From contig JADFXV010000016.1 of the NCBI GenBank assembly GCA_015233395.1, positions 1-47,795 of the forward strand: 47,795 nt of DNA, read 5' to 3'. A model generated the notes under the pieces. That model made no database searches. It was not told the origin of the DNA and saw only the letters and a program-made list of their open reading frames with translations. This document shows, piece by piece, positions 17,220 to 24,549 of this stretch; position 1 is the stretch's first letter; every line of letters starts with the position of its first letter. Source of the DNA: Desulfovibrionaceae bacterium (GTDB lineage Bacteria > Desulfobacterota > Desulfovibrionia > Desulfovibrionales > Desulfovibrionaceae). The position numbers were made by a program, and so were the translations under genes.

Positions 17220-17528
17220 ATGGCCATCACCAAGAAATACCTGAAAAGCAAACCCGAGGTCTGCCGAGTCCGCTTTGAATTTGACGGCGAGGAAGTCGCC
17301 TGCGCCGGCCGCGTGTGCGTGGCCGGGGACTTCAACGGCTGGGACGCCTGCGCCGCGCCCATGACCAAGAAGAAAAATTGTTTCACCTACACCGTGGACC
17401 TGCCCGCCGGCCAGCAATACCGGTTCCGCTACGTCGTGGACGGCCAGACCTGGCATAACGACGCCCAGGCCGACCTTTTCGAAAACAGCGGCCTGGGCGA
17501 CAGCCTCAATTCGGTCATCGCGGTCTAG
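17220..17528 (+). CDS. Stand-alone glycogen-binding-type (CBM48 / early-set) protein
   Basis: 102 residues, cytoplasmic. It begins MAITKKYLKSKPEVCRV and carries the signature VAGDFNGWD followed by an aromatic-rich beta sandwich (YTVDLPAGQQYRFRYVVDG, then TWHND). This is the E-set domain found at the front of glycogen-branching and debranching enzymes and in the beta subunit of AMP kinase, where it binds alpha-glucans. No catalytic domain is attached. It may act as a glycogen-binding adaptor or carry a partner; this is inference. ATG at 17220 follows AAGGAG. No glycogen-metabolism genes are nearby. It converges on the copper ATPase gene. Confidence 0.82.
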   Translation: MAITKKYLKSKPEVCRVRFEFDGEEVACAGRVCVAGDFNGWDACAAPMTKKKNCFTYTVDLPAGQQYRFRYVVDGQTWHNDAQADLFENSGLGDSLNSVIAV

Positions 17529-17542
17529 CCGCGGGAAGAAAA

Positions 17543-17622
17543 GACCAGGGGCGCCTTTTTTGAAAAAAGTTGCCCCCGGACCCCTTCAAAAATTGGGGAG
17601 AAAGGGGGTTTTCCCTCCGGTC
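17543..17622. repeat. Intergenic repeat, family B (copy 1), overlapping the copA 3' end
   Basis: Starts GACCAGGGG, then an inverted repeat around CTTTTTTGAAAAAAG, then CCCCGGACCCCTTCAAAAA, and a GGGG-rich tail. The first 50 or so bases match the start of the element at 26372-26525. It sits between convergent genes, and its right part encodes the last 13 or so residues of the copper ATPase. T-runs on both strands next to the stem suit a bidirectional terminator. Confidence 0.6.
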
Positions 17623-19895
17623 TCCTCTTCCCGCTCCCCGAAAAAGCGCAGTCTCAAGGCGTTGCCCACCACGCTCGCGGAGCTTGCGGCCATGGCCGCG
17701 CCGGCGATCATGGGGTTGAGCGTCGGGCCGCCGAAAAGATGCAGCGCCCCGGCCGCGACCGGGATGAGAATCACGTTGTAGCCAAACGCCCAGAAGAGAT
17801 TTTGCTTGATGTTGCGCACCGTGGCCCGGCTTAAGCTGAGCGCGGTCAGGACGCCGCCGATGCCGCCGCGCAAAAGCACGATGTCGCCGGACTCCATGGC
17901 CACGCCCGAGGCGCCGCCCATGGCCAGGCCGACGTCGGCCAGAGCCAGGGCCGGGGCGTCGTTGATCCCGTCGCCGGCCATGGCCGTGCGCAGTCCCTTG
18001 GCCTGGAAATCCTTGATGATCGCGGCCTTGTCCTCGGGTTTGATCCCGGCGTGGAACTCGGCGATGCCGACGCGCCGCGCCACGGCCCGCGCGGTCGCCG
18101 GATTGTCGCCGGTGAGCATGACCACGCGCAGTCCCAGGGCGGCAAGTTCGGCCACCACCCGGGCCGAGTCCTCGCGCACGGCGTCGGCCACGCCGAGCAC
18201 GGCCCGGGGCGCGCCGTCCACGGCCAGGCACAGCGGGCTTTTGCCGTCTTCGGCCAGACCGGCGACGATGCGCGCGGCCGCCTCCTCGGCGAAACCGGAC
18301 ACGCCCTGGGCGAGCATGTACGCGGGGTTGCCGATCGCCACCCGGCGGCCGTCGACCAGCGCCGCGACCCCGCCGCCCGCTTCGGCCATGAAATCCAGGG
18401 GCGCGGCCGGGGCCAAGCCCTTGTCCTTGGCGGCCCGGGCCACGGCTTCGGCCAGCGGATGCTCCGAGGCCGATTCGGCGCCGGCGGCCAGGCGCAGCAG
18501 TTCGTCTTCGGGGGGGCCGGCGTTCGCGAGCAGGATAAAGTCGGTCAGTTCCGGCTTGCCCTTGGTGAGCGTGCCGGTCTTGTCAAAGCAGATCACCTGC
18601 ACGCCGCACGCGGCCTGCAACGCCGCCCCGTTGCGGAAAAGCACCCCAAGGCGCGCCCCGCGCCCCATGCCGACCATCAGCGAGGCCGGGGTGGCCAGGC
18701 CCATGGCGCAGGGGCAGGCGATGACCATGACCGAGACGAAGATGCGCAGCGAAAAGGCGAAGTCCGCGCCCAGGGCGAGCCACCAGAGAAGCGCCGCGGC
18801 CGTGGCCAGGGCCATGACCGCGGGCACGAACCAGGCGCTGACCGCGTCGGCCAGGTTCGCGATCGGCGCTTTGGAGCCCTGGGCCTCGCTCACCAGGCGC
18901 ACGATCCGGGCCAGGGTGGCGCCTTTGCCCACGCGCAGCGCCCGGATGACCAGCGAACCTTGTCCGTTGAGCGTCCCGGCGGCCAGCTCGTCGCCCGGCC
19001 CCTTGGCCACGGGCATGGACTCCCCGGTGAGCATGGATTCGTCCAGATGCGACGCGCCTTCCACGACCAGCCCGTCCACGGGGACGCGCCCGCCGGGCTT
19101 GACGCGCACCAGATCCCCGATCGAAAGTTCGGCGGCCTTGACCTCGACCTGCTCGCCGCCGCGCACGAGCGTGGCCGTGTCCGGGGCCAGCTCCATGAGC
19201 TCGCGGATGGCCTGGGAGGCGCGCGCCTTGGAGCGGGCCTCGAAGTATTTGCCGAGCGAAATCAGCGCCACGATCACGGCCGCGCTCTCGAAATACAGAT
19301 CGTGGACCATGGCCTCGGGGTCGCGGCCGGTGACGATGAGCGCCGTGCGCCACAGGCTCTGGACAAAGGCCGCGCCCGTGCCCACGGCGATCAGCGAATC
19401 CATGTTCGGCGAAAGCCGCGCCAGCATCGCAAAGCCGCCGGTGTAGAAGCGCCGGCCGATCCACAACACAGGCAGGACGAGGGCCAGTTGGACGAGCGCG
19501 AAGGCCGCCGGGTCGAGCGCCGGATCGATGGCGCCGGGCAGCGGCAGCCCCAGCATGCGGCCCATGGACACAAGGAGCAACAGCCCGGCCAGAACGATTT
19601 GGGGGAAAAGCGAGCGCCTGGTCTTGGCCAGGGCGTCCCGGGCCTGCCGGGCGCGTTCCTCGAAGGCGGCGAAATCGTCGCCCTCGAGAAGCTCGGCCGC
19701 GAAACCGAGGCCGGCGATGGTTTTTTCGATGGCCGCCCAGGTCGTCCGGGCCGGATCGAAGGCGAAACGCCCGGTCTCGTCGGCCAGGTTGACCCGGGCT
19801 TCGCCGACGCCGGGCAGGCCTCCGACCACGCGCTCGATGCGGCCGGAACAGGCGGCGCAATGCATGCCCTTGATGGCGGCCTGGACTTTTTCCAT
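17586..19895 (-). CDS. copA: Copper-exporting P-type ATPase CopA
   Basis: 769 residues, inner membrane. It pumps Cu(I) out of the cytoplasm with ATP. There is one N-terminal heavy-metal domain with GMHCAACSG (Cys13, Cys16). The actuator domain has MLTGES. The intramembrane metal site is ACPCAMGLATPA near residue 393. Phosphorylation motif DKTGTLT is near 437, the nucleotide-binding His motif is SEHPLAEAV, then LTGDNPATA and GDGINDAPALALADVG near 643. Eight membrane segments are expected. The final residues (EEETGGKTPFLPNF) are encoded inside an intergenic repeat, so the ancestral C-terminus was probably shorter. It is third in a minus-strand set behind two small genes, 22 bases after the last. 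Confidence 0.95.
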   Translation of the reverse strand: MEKVQAAIKGMHCAACSGRIERVVGGLPGVGEARVNLADETGRFAFDPARTTWAAIEKTIAGLGFAAELLEGDDFAAFEERARQARDALAKTRRSLFPQIVLAGLLLLVSMGRMLGLPLPGAIDPALDPAAFALVQLALVLPVLWIGRRFYTGGFAMLARLSPNMDSLIAVGTGAAFVQSLWRTALIVTGRDPEAMVHDLYFESAAVIVALISLGKYFEARSKARASQAIRELMELAPDTATLVRGGEQVEVKAAELSIGDLVRVKPGGRVPVDGLVVEGASHLDESMLTGESMPVAKGPGDELAAGTLNGQGSLVIRALRVGKGATLARIVRLVSEAQGSKAPIANLADAVSAWFVPAVMALATAAALLWWLALGADFAFSLRIFVSVMVIACPCAMGLATPASLMVGMGRGARLGVLFRNGAALQAACGVQVICFDKTGTLTKGKPELTDFILLANAGPPEDELLRLAAGAESASEHPLAEAVARAAKDKGLAPAAPLDFMAEAGGGVAALVDGRRVAIGNPAYMLAQGVSGFAEEAAARIVAGLAEDGKSPLCLAVDGAPRAVLGVADAVREDSARVVAELAALGLRVVMLTGDNPATARAVARRVGIAEFHAGIKPEDKAAIIKDFQAKGLRTAMAGDGINDAPALALADVGLAMGGASGVAMESGDIVLLRGGIGGVLTALSLSRATVRNIKQNLFWAFGYNVILIPVAAGALHLFGGPTLNPMIAGAAMAASSASVVGNALRLRFFGEREEETGGKTPFLPNF

Positions 19896-19917
19896 GGCGG
19901 TTTCCGGGGCGGCGGCG

Positions 19918-20235
19918 CTAGATGACCAAATTGAGCCCGCCGCGCTCGTCCTTCAAGTCCACCTCGCCCAGATCGCGCAACACGATCTCGGGTTCAAGGC
20001 TTATGATGCGGAAGGTCAGGAAACTGCCCACCGGCGCTTCGATGGAGGCCTCGGCCAGAAGCTCGCGCCCGTCGATCTCCACCCAACACCGCCTGGGCGG
20101 CTCGTACCGCAAAACCCGGCCGCGAACCGTGTCGCCGACCTCGTGCGTCCGGCGAAAGTTCCCGGCGCGGTCCTGCCCGCGCTCCCGGCTGTCGCCAAAA
20201 TCGCCGCCCCGGGCGGAATCGCCGCGTATCTTCAT
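19918..20235 (-). CDS. Small hypothetical protein upstream of copA
   Basis: 105 residues. The first 30 are polar and disordered-looking (many Arg, Gly, Asp, Ser). The rest forms a compact beta-rich domain: HEVGDTVRGRVLRYEPPRR, WVEIDGRELLAEA, GSFLTFRIISLEPEIVL, ending in LNLVI. The DTVRGRVL start with a WVEI strand resembles the opening of OB-fold or S1-like nucleic acid-binding domains, but this is a weak resemblance. It lies 10 bases after the preceding gene and 22 before copA, all on the minus strand, so the three are likely co-transcribed. No role in copper handling can be shown. Confidence 0.6.
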   Translation of the reverse strand: MKIRGDSARGGDFGDSRERGQDRAGNFRRTHEVGDTVRGRVLRYEPPRRCWVEIDGRELLAEASIEAPVGSFLTFRIISLEPEIVLRDLGEVDLKDERGGLNLVI

Positions 20236-20245
20236 GGCGTCAAGA

Positions 20246-20665
20246 CTAGTCCTCGGGACGCTCGAGGATCAATTCCACTTCGTCGATGGTCAGGCCGGCG
20301 GATTTGGCCAATTCCTCGATGGATTTGCCCGAGTTGCGGCCCTGAATGATGATGTGACGCAAAAAACGCGGGGAACGGCAATACTCCTCGGCCAGGGAAA
20401 TGATCTTCTGCAACTCGCGCTTGCGCATCTCCAAACGCTCGTCAAGCAGAGCCAACTCCTTCTGGCGCTTCTCGAAAGAAGCCACGATCTCCTGCTCGAG
20501 CTCGGCGTTGAAATGCAGCTTGTTGAGCAAGGCGCCCTGGTTCTGCTGCAATTGGTCGAGCAAGGCCTCGGATTTGCGCAGCCGCCAGAAAAAAGCGATC
20601 AAAAGACCCAAAAGGGCGAGCTCGGGAAGCGAAACAATGACCAACATCCATTCAAACGGCGTCAT
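20246..20665 (-). CDS. Membrane-anchored coiled-coil protein, hypothetical
   Basis: 139 residues. A single N-terminal membrane helix (residues 5-28, WMLVIVSLPELALLGLL) is followed by a heptad-like helical stretch from about 30 to 95, probably a coiled coil on the cytoplasmic face. The C-terminal 30 residues (SGKSIEELAKSAGLTIDEVE) read like a small helix-turn-helix module. That combination suggests a membrane-tethered scaffold or regulator; no family name is recognised. It is first of a three-gene minus-strand set ending in copA. Its start lies about 240 bases from the divergent transglycosylase gene, with repeat E2 between. Confidence 0.65.
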   Translation of the reverse strand: MTPFEWMLVIVSLPELALLGLLIAFFWRLRKSEALLDQLQQNQGALLNKLHFNAELEQEIVASFEKRQKELALLDERLEMRKRELQKIISLAEEYCRSPRFLRHIIIQGRNSGKSIEELAKSAGLTIDEVELILERPED

Positions 20666-20740
20666 GCCACCCTCTGTGCACCAACCACGCAGACTTGTCC
20701 AGCCCGCCCCGGCCTGCTACCAGTGCGCCGGGACACACCC

Positions 20741-20893
20741 TCCGGGGGGCCAAGGGGCGCTGCCCCTTGGATCCCCGCCGGGGGGCATGATGCCCTCCGG
20801 CCCCCCGCGTCAGGGGGCGCGGCTGAGCCCCCCGTCGTGGGGGACCGGGGGCGATCATCGCCCCCGGCGGGGTCCAGGGGCAGCGCCCCTGGG
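20741..20893. repeat. Intergenic GC-rich palindromic repeat, family E (copy 2)
   Basis: Matches the copy at 12856-13009: CCGCCGGGGGGCATGATGCC, CCCCCGCGTCAGGGGGCGCGG, and GGGGGCGATCATCGCCCCC in the same order. It ends in an 8-bp hairpin at 20874-20881/20885-20892 (CCAGGGGC / GCCCCTGG) that abuts the ribosome binding site of the gene at 20907. It occupies the divergent region between two genes, so it would be transcribed in the leader of at least one. Confidence 0.65.
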
Positions 20894-20906
20894 TTGGAAG
20901 GATCGC

Positions 20907-23177
20907 ATGGACAGGATCGCGTTGCTCATCGTCGTGTGCGCGCTGCTTGCGCCGGGTTCGGGTTGGGCGCAGCAGGGAAGGGCCGAGCCCGGTTTGCCGC
21001 GCACGGCGGGTCTGGTCGTTACGGACGCGGCCGCGAGGGCGGCGGCTTTGGCGGGCCGCGAGGCCGGGGCCGCGGGGCCGGTTTTGGGCCGTATCCGCCT
21101 GGGCCAGGGCGTGCTAGGCTATCTCGCCGGAGACTATGGCCACGCCGCCGGGCAGCTTGAGGAAGCGGCCGGGCTCGCTGCGGAAATCGCCGGGTGCGCC
21201 GCGTATTACCGGGGGCTTTGCCTGTACAAGCTGGGCATGGCCGTGGAGGCGCTCGGGATTTTCCAGGGCGTCGCCGGCCAGACCGGCCAGACCGGCCAGA
21301 CCGGTTCGGCCCGGTCGCCGATCGCCGCGGCGGCGCTCTACATGGCGACGCTGTGTCAGGAGAAAACCGGCGTCCCGGAGCAGGCGCTCGCCGGCCTGCG
21401 CGATTTTCTGGAGCGTCCCGAGCCGGGCGTTCTGCCGTACGCCTTGTGGCGCGCGGCCAAGATTGCGGCCGATCTGGGCCAGTTCGACAAGGTCGGGCAG
21501 TATCTGTCGCGGCTGTATCTCGAATTGCCGGGCAGCCCTCTGGACGGCCAGGCCGCCGCCTTGGCCGAGAGCCTGGCCGTCGGGGGCAGGCTGGATTGGC
21601 GGCCCTATTCGGTCGCCTCGCTGTCGAGCCGGGCGGCTGTCCTGGTCAGGCGCGCCCAGAACGAAAAAGCCCTGGTCGAGATCGATCGCGCCCTGGTGGA
21701 AGCCCAAGGCGAGCAGGCCGCCTGGCTGAGCTACCTGAAGGGCAAGGCGCTGTTCGCCCTGCGCCGCACCCAGGCCGCGCGCGAGCAGTTCGAGACGCTG
21801 TTGCGCGTCGATCCCGGCTCGAAACTGACCCCTTTCGCCAGGCTTCAGCAGGCCAGGGCGTATTGGCGGGCGGGCGCGGCCGAGGACCAGGCCAGGATGG
21901 AGGCGATTTTGCTGGACGCCCTGGGCCGGTTTCCGGACTCGGAGGCCGCGCCGCTCTTGCGGCGGTTTCTGTTGCTTGAGCGCCTGGAGAGCGGCCGGTT
22001 CGAGGCCGCCCTGGAAGTCGCGCGCGACCAGATCGCCCCGGGTCCGGGCGGCCGTTTTTCCCCGGAAGCGCTGCGGTTCGCCGGGGACCAGGTCAAGGGC
22101 GAGTCCGTGGACGAATTCGTCGAACAGGCCCGGTATCTCGAAGGGCTCATTCTCTACGCCCTGGGCCGTTTCGACGAGGCGGCGGCGAAACTTGAGGCGT
22201 TCATCCGGGATTGGCCGGGTTCCCAGGAGGTCTCCGGGGCCGGGTACTGGCTCGGCCAGGCCAGCCTGCGCCTGGCCGACGCCCCCCGGGCGGCCGCGGC
22301 CTTCGGACGCGAGGCGGCGCTGCGGCCCAACAGCTATTACGGCTACAAAAGCCTTGAGGCCATGGCCGCCTCGGGCCTGCCCGTGTCCCTGGCCGCGACC
22401 GCGCCGGATGGTCCGCCGGTCCCGCCCGTCTGTCCGAACGAGGCGCCAAGCGAAGGAATGGCGGTCAATCCGGACGCCCGGATCGCCATCGAGCGCGCTT
22501 ACGCCCTGGAAGAGGCGCTGCTGCCGGAGTTGGCGGAAATCGAGATCGCGCCCGTTGCCCAGGCCGATCCGGCCAATCCGGTCCTGGCCCTGGAAGCGGC
22601 CCGCATCGCCACCGTCAACGGCCGCCATCAGGCCGCTTCGGCGTTTATTTTCCGGGCCTTCTCCGCCTGCTTGAGCCGTGGCGGGGCGGACCAGCTCGCC
22701 CCCATCCGCGACATGCTCTATCCGCTCAAATACGCGGACCTGGTGCGCGCCGGGCTGGAGGGGGCGGGCATCGAAGCGCAGTTCGTCTTTTCGCTCATCC
22801 GCCAGGAGAGTTTCTTCGATCCGGCGGCCGTGTCCGGCGCGGGCGCCGTGGGGCTGATGCAGGTTTTGCCGGAGACGGCCAAAGGCCTGGCCGCCAAGCT
22901 CGGAGAACCGGCCCCGCCTCGCGAGCGCCTGTTCGATCCGGCGGTGAACATCCGCTACGGCACGGCGTACCTGGCGCGCAAATACGCAAGCCTCGGCAGT
23001 CCGGTCTATCTTTTATGCGACTACAACGCCGGACCGGCCAAGCTCAATTTCTGGCGCGCCAACCTGGGCAATCTCGACCCGGATCTGTTCGTCGAATTCA
23101 TTCCCTACACCGAGACGCGCGATTACGTGCGCCGCATCCTGGCCAACATGGTCATGTACAAGCTGCTGTACAAGTGA
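20907..23177 (+). CDS. Soluble lytic murein transglycosylase with TPR-like helical region
   Basis: 756 residues, periplasmic. Signal peptide residues 1-22 (MDRIALLIVVCALLAPGSGW, then AQ). A long superhelical region of repeated helix pairs (about 30-580) resembles the U-shaped domain of Slt70. It is followed by a GH23/SLT catalytic domain at about 620-756 with FSLIRQESFFDPAAV (catalytic Glu634), GAVGLMQVLPETA and YNAGPAK. It cleaves peptidoglycan glycan strands, leaving 1,6-anhydro ends. ATG at 20907 follows GGAAGG; the longer upstream frame crosses repeat E2. A 9-bp unit is tandemly repeated three times (21276-21302), giving GQTGQTGQTG between two helices. Confidence 0.9.
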   Translation: MDRIALLIVVCALLAPGSGWAQQGRAEPGLPRTAGLVVTDAAARAAALAGREAGAAGPVLGRIRLGQGVLGYLAGDYGHAAGQLEEAAGLAAEIAGCAAYYRGLCLYKLGMAVEALGIFQGVAGQTGQTGQTGSARSPIAAAALYMATLCQEKTGVPEQALAGLRDFLERPEPGVLPYALWRAAKIAADLGQFDKVGQYLSRLYLELPGSPLDGQAAALAESLAVGGRLDWRPYSVASLSSRAAVLVRRAQNEKALVEIDRALVEAQGEQAAWLSYLKGKALFALRRTQAAREQFETLLRVDPGSKLTPFARLQQARAYWRAGAAEDQARMEAILLDALGRFPDSEAAPLLRRFLLLERLESGRFEAALEVARDQIAPGPGGRFSPEALRFAGDQVKGESVDEFVEQARYLEGLILYALGRFDEAAAKLEAFIRDWPGSQEVSGAGYWLGQASLRLADAPRAAAAFGREAALRPNSYYGYKSLEAMAASGLPVSLAATAPDGPPVPPVCPNEAPSEGMAVNPDARIAIERAYALEEALLPELAEIEIAPVAQADPANPVLALEAARIATVNGRHQAASAFIFRAFSACLSRGGADQLAPIRDMLYPLKYADLVRAGLEGAGIEAQFVFSLIRQESFFDPAAVSGAGAVGLMQVLPETAKGLAAKLGEPAPPRERLFDPAVNIRYGTAYLARKYASLGSPVYLLCDYNAGPAKLNFWRANLGNLDPDLFVEFIPYTETRDYVRRILANMVMYKLLYK

Positions 23178-23204
23178 GCGCGGGGAAGGCGGAAATTTTT
23201 CACC

Positions 23205-23331
23205 GAAGAGGGACGCGCGGGAAAAGTGGTTTTGTAACGCCTCCGGCGGCCAAAGGGCGGCGCCCTTTGGAATCCCGAACCGTTTTCATGGGGAGTTCGG
23301 CCGTGGCGCGAGGGCGATTCACGAATCGTCC
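23205..23331 (-). repeat. Family D palindromic repeat (copy 2)
   Basis: About 127 bases that match 25669-25799 in reverse orientation nearly end to end: GGGACGCGC..., AAGTGGTTTT, GCCTCCGGCGGCC, a 9-bp hairpin 23250-23258/23262-23270, GGAATCCC, and a GCGATTCACGAATCG palindrome. It lies at the convergent ends of the transglycosylase and TPR lipoprotein genes and is probably used as a terminator in both directions. With the copy at 25669 it brackets the TPR-lipoprotein and selD genes. Confidence 0.7.
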
Positions 23332-23359
23332 TTTTTGCTTAAACTGCCTTGGCCAGGAC

Positions 23360-23405
23360 ATCGCCAAAGTTTTTTGAGGAAAGGGGTTTTCCCCCCGATT
23401 CTCCC
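23360..23405 (+). repeat. Family A repeat fragment (copy 3)
   Basis: CAAAGTTTTTTGAGGAAAGG followed by GGTTTTCCCCCCGATTCTCC. This is the lead and a shortened stem of the family A element seen at 4207 and 9884. It lies just past the stop of the TPR lipoprotein gene (minus strand); on that strand GGGGGGAAAACCCC is followed by TTTCC and could end its transcript. Confidence 0.5.
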
Positions 23406-23422
23406 CTGCTTCTCCGCTTCTC

Positions 23423-24376
23423 TCACTTTCCTTTCTTCCCGTTGCCCAGGGCGGCCTGGGAGCGGGCGAGGTCGGCTTGGGTTTCCTTGTCGGAGGGGTC
23501 GATTTCCAGGGCTTTGGCGAAGTCCGCCACGGCCTGTTTGTGGTTGCCGAGGCTGGCGTGGACGCGGCCGCGCTGGCGCAGCGCCTCGGCGAAGACCGGT
23601 TCGGCGGCTGCGGCCTTGGTGAAGTCCTCGATCGCCTTGGCGTTTTGCTTGTGTTTGGCGAACAGCAGGCCGCGTTGGTAGTAAGCCTCGGCGTAGCGCT
23701 GCTCGCGCGCCAGGGCCTTGGTGAAGTCGTCGATGGCCTGGTCGTCGCGGCCGAGTTGCGCGTTGGCCAGGCCGTGGACAAAGCGGGCCGGGGCGAAGGC
23801 CGGGTCGATTTCCATGGCCCGGTCGCAATCGGCGAGCGCTCCGGGGGCGTCGCCCGACTCCAGGCGTTGCACGGCCCGGCCGAAATAGGCGTCGGCCAGG
23901 CGCGGCGCATATTGGATGGCCCGGTCGTAGTCGGCCAGGGCTTCTCCGCGCAGTCCCCTGGCCCCGTAAATCTGGGCGCGGTTGAAATAGGCCACGGCGT
24001 AATCCGGCCGCAGGCTCACCGCCCGGTCGAAATCGCACATCGCCTCGTCGAGCTTGCCCGCTTCCATGGGCGCCGAGCCCCGGTTATTGAAGGCCGCCGC
24101 ATCGGCGGGATTTTCGCTTGCGGCTTGTCCGAATTCGCGCGCCGCGCCCTCGGTGTCGCCGGTTTCCGCCAGGCGCATGCCCCTGGACATGCTGGCGGCG
24201 TTGTCCGTCGCGCCCGAACCCGCCGCGCCCGGCATGCCGGAAGGGCCGGGGGGGCAGGTCGCGCCAATCCCGCCAGCCGCGCCAGTCCCGCCGCCCGCGC
24301 CCGTGCCCGCGCGGCAGGACAAGAGGACCGGGAGCGTGAGGACCAGCGCCAGACAAACAATTATTTTTCTATGCAT
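23423..24376 (-). CDS. TPR-repeat lipoprotein
   Basis: 317 residues from the ATG at 24374-24376 (MHRKIIVCLALVLTLPVLLSC). This start gives a clean lipoprotein signal with lipid-attachment Cys21. The longer frame adds 24 residues that spoil the signal. A low-complexity Gly/Ala/Pro linker (about 22-60) joins the anchor to about seven or eight tetratricopeptide repeats, with the typical A-x-x-x-F/Y-N-R-A and DFDRAV/DYDRAI units. Such proteins are envelope scaffolds for protein-protein contacts. It is divergent from selD (173 bases) and bracketed with it by inverted family D repeats. Partner unknown. Confidence 0.8.
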   Translation of the reverse strand: MHRKIIVCLALVLTLPVLLSCRAGTGAGGGTGAAGGIGATCPPGPSGMPGAAGSGATDNAASMSRGMRLAETGDTEGAAREFGQAASENPADAAAFNNRGSAPMEAGKLDEAMCDFDRAVSLRPDYAVAYFNRAQIYGARGLRGEALADYDRAIQYAPRLADAYFGRAVQRLESGDAPGALADCDRAMEIDPAFAPARFVHGLANAQLGRDDQAIDDFTKALAREQRYAEAYYQRGLLFAKHKQNAKAIEDFTKAAAAEPVFAEALRQRGRVHASLGNHKQAVADFAKALEIDPSDKETQADLARSQAALGNGKKGK

Positions 24377-24549
24377 AAGGCACCATCCAATAGGAAAACA
24401 TAATGTAACCCGCCGGCATTGCCACACCCGCGCGGCCCTGGTACTCATGACTTTTCAACCCGCCGGGGCGCTATCGGATTCTAGCACAACCCCGGCCGAA
24501 GGCAACCCGCGAAAGGGGAGGAACTCCCCGGCGGACGCCGCGAGGGATT

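Noticed and set aside
20400-20906. Extended upstream start for the lytic transglycosylase
   Set aside because: It crosses repeat E2 and an antisense gene; the ATG at 20907 gives a proper signal peptide and ribosome site.
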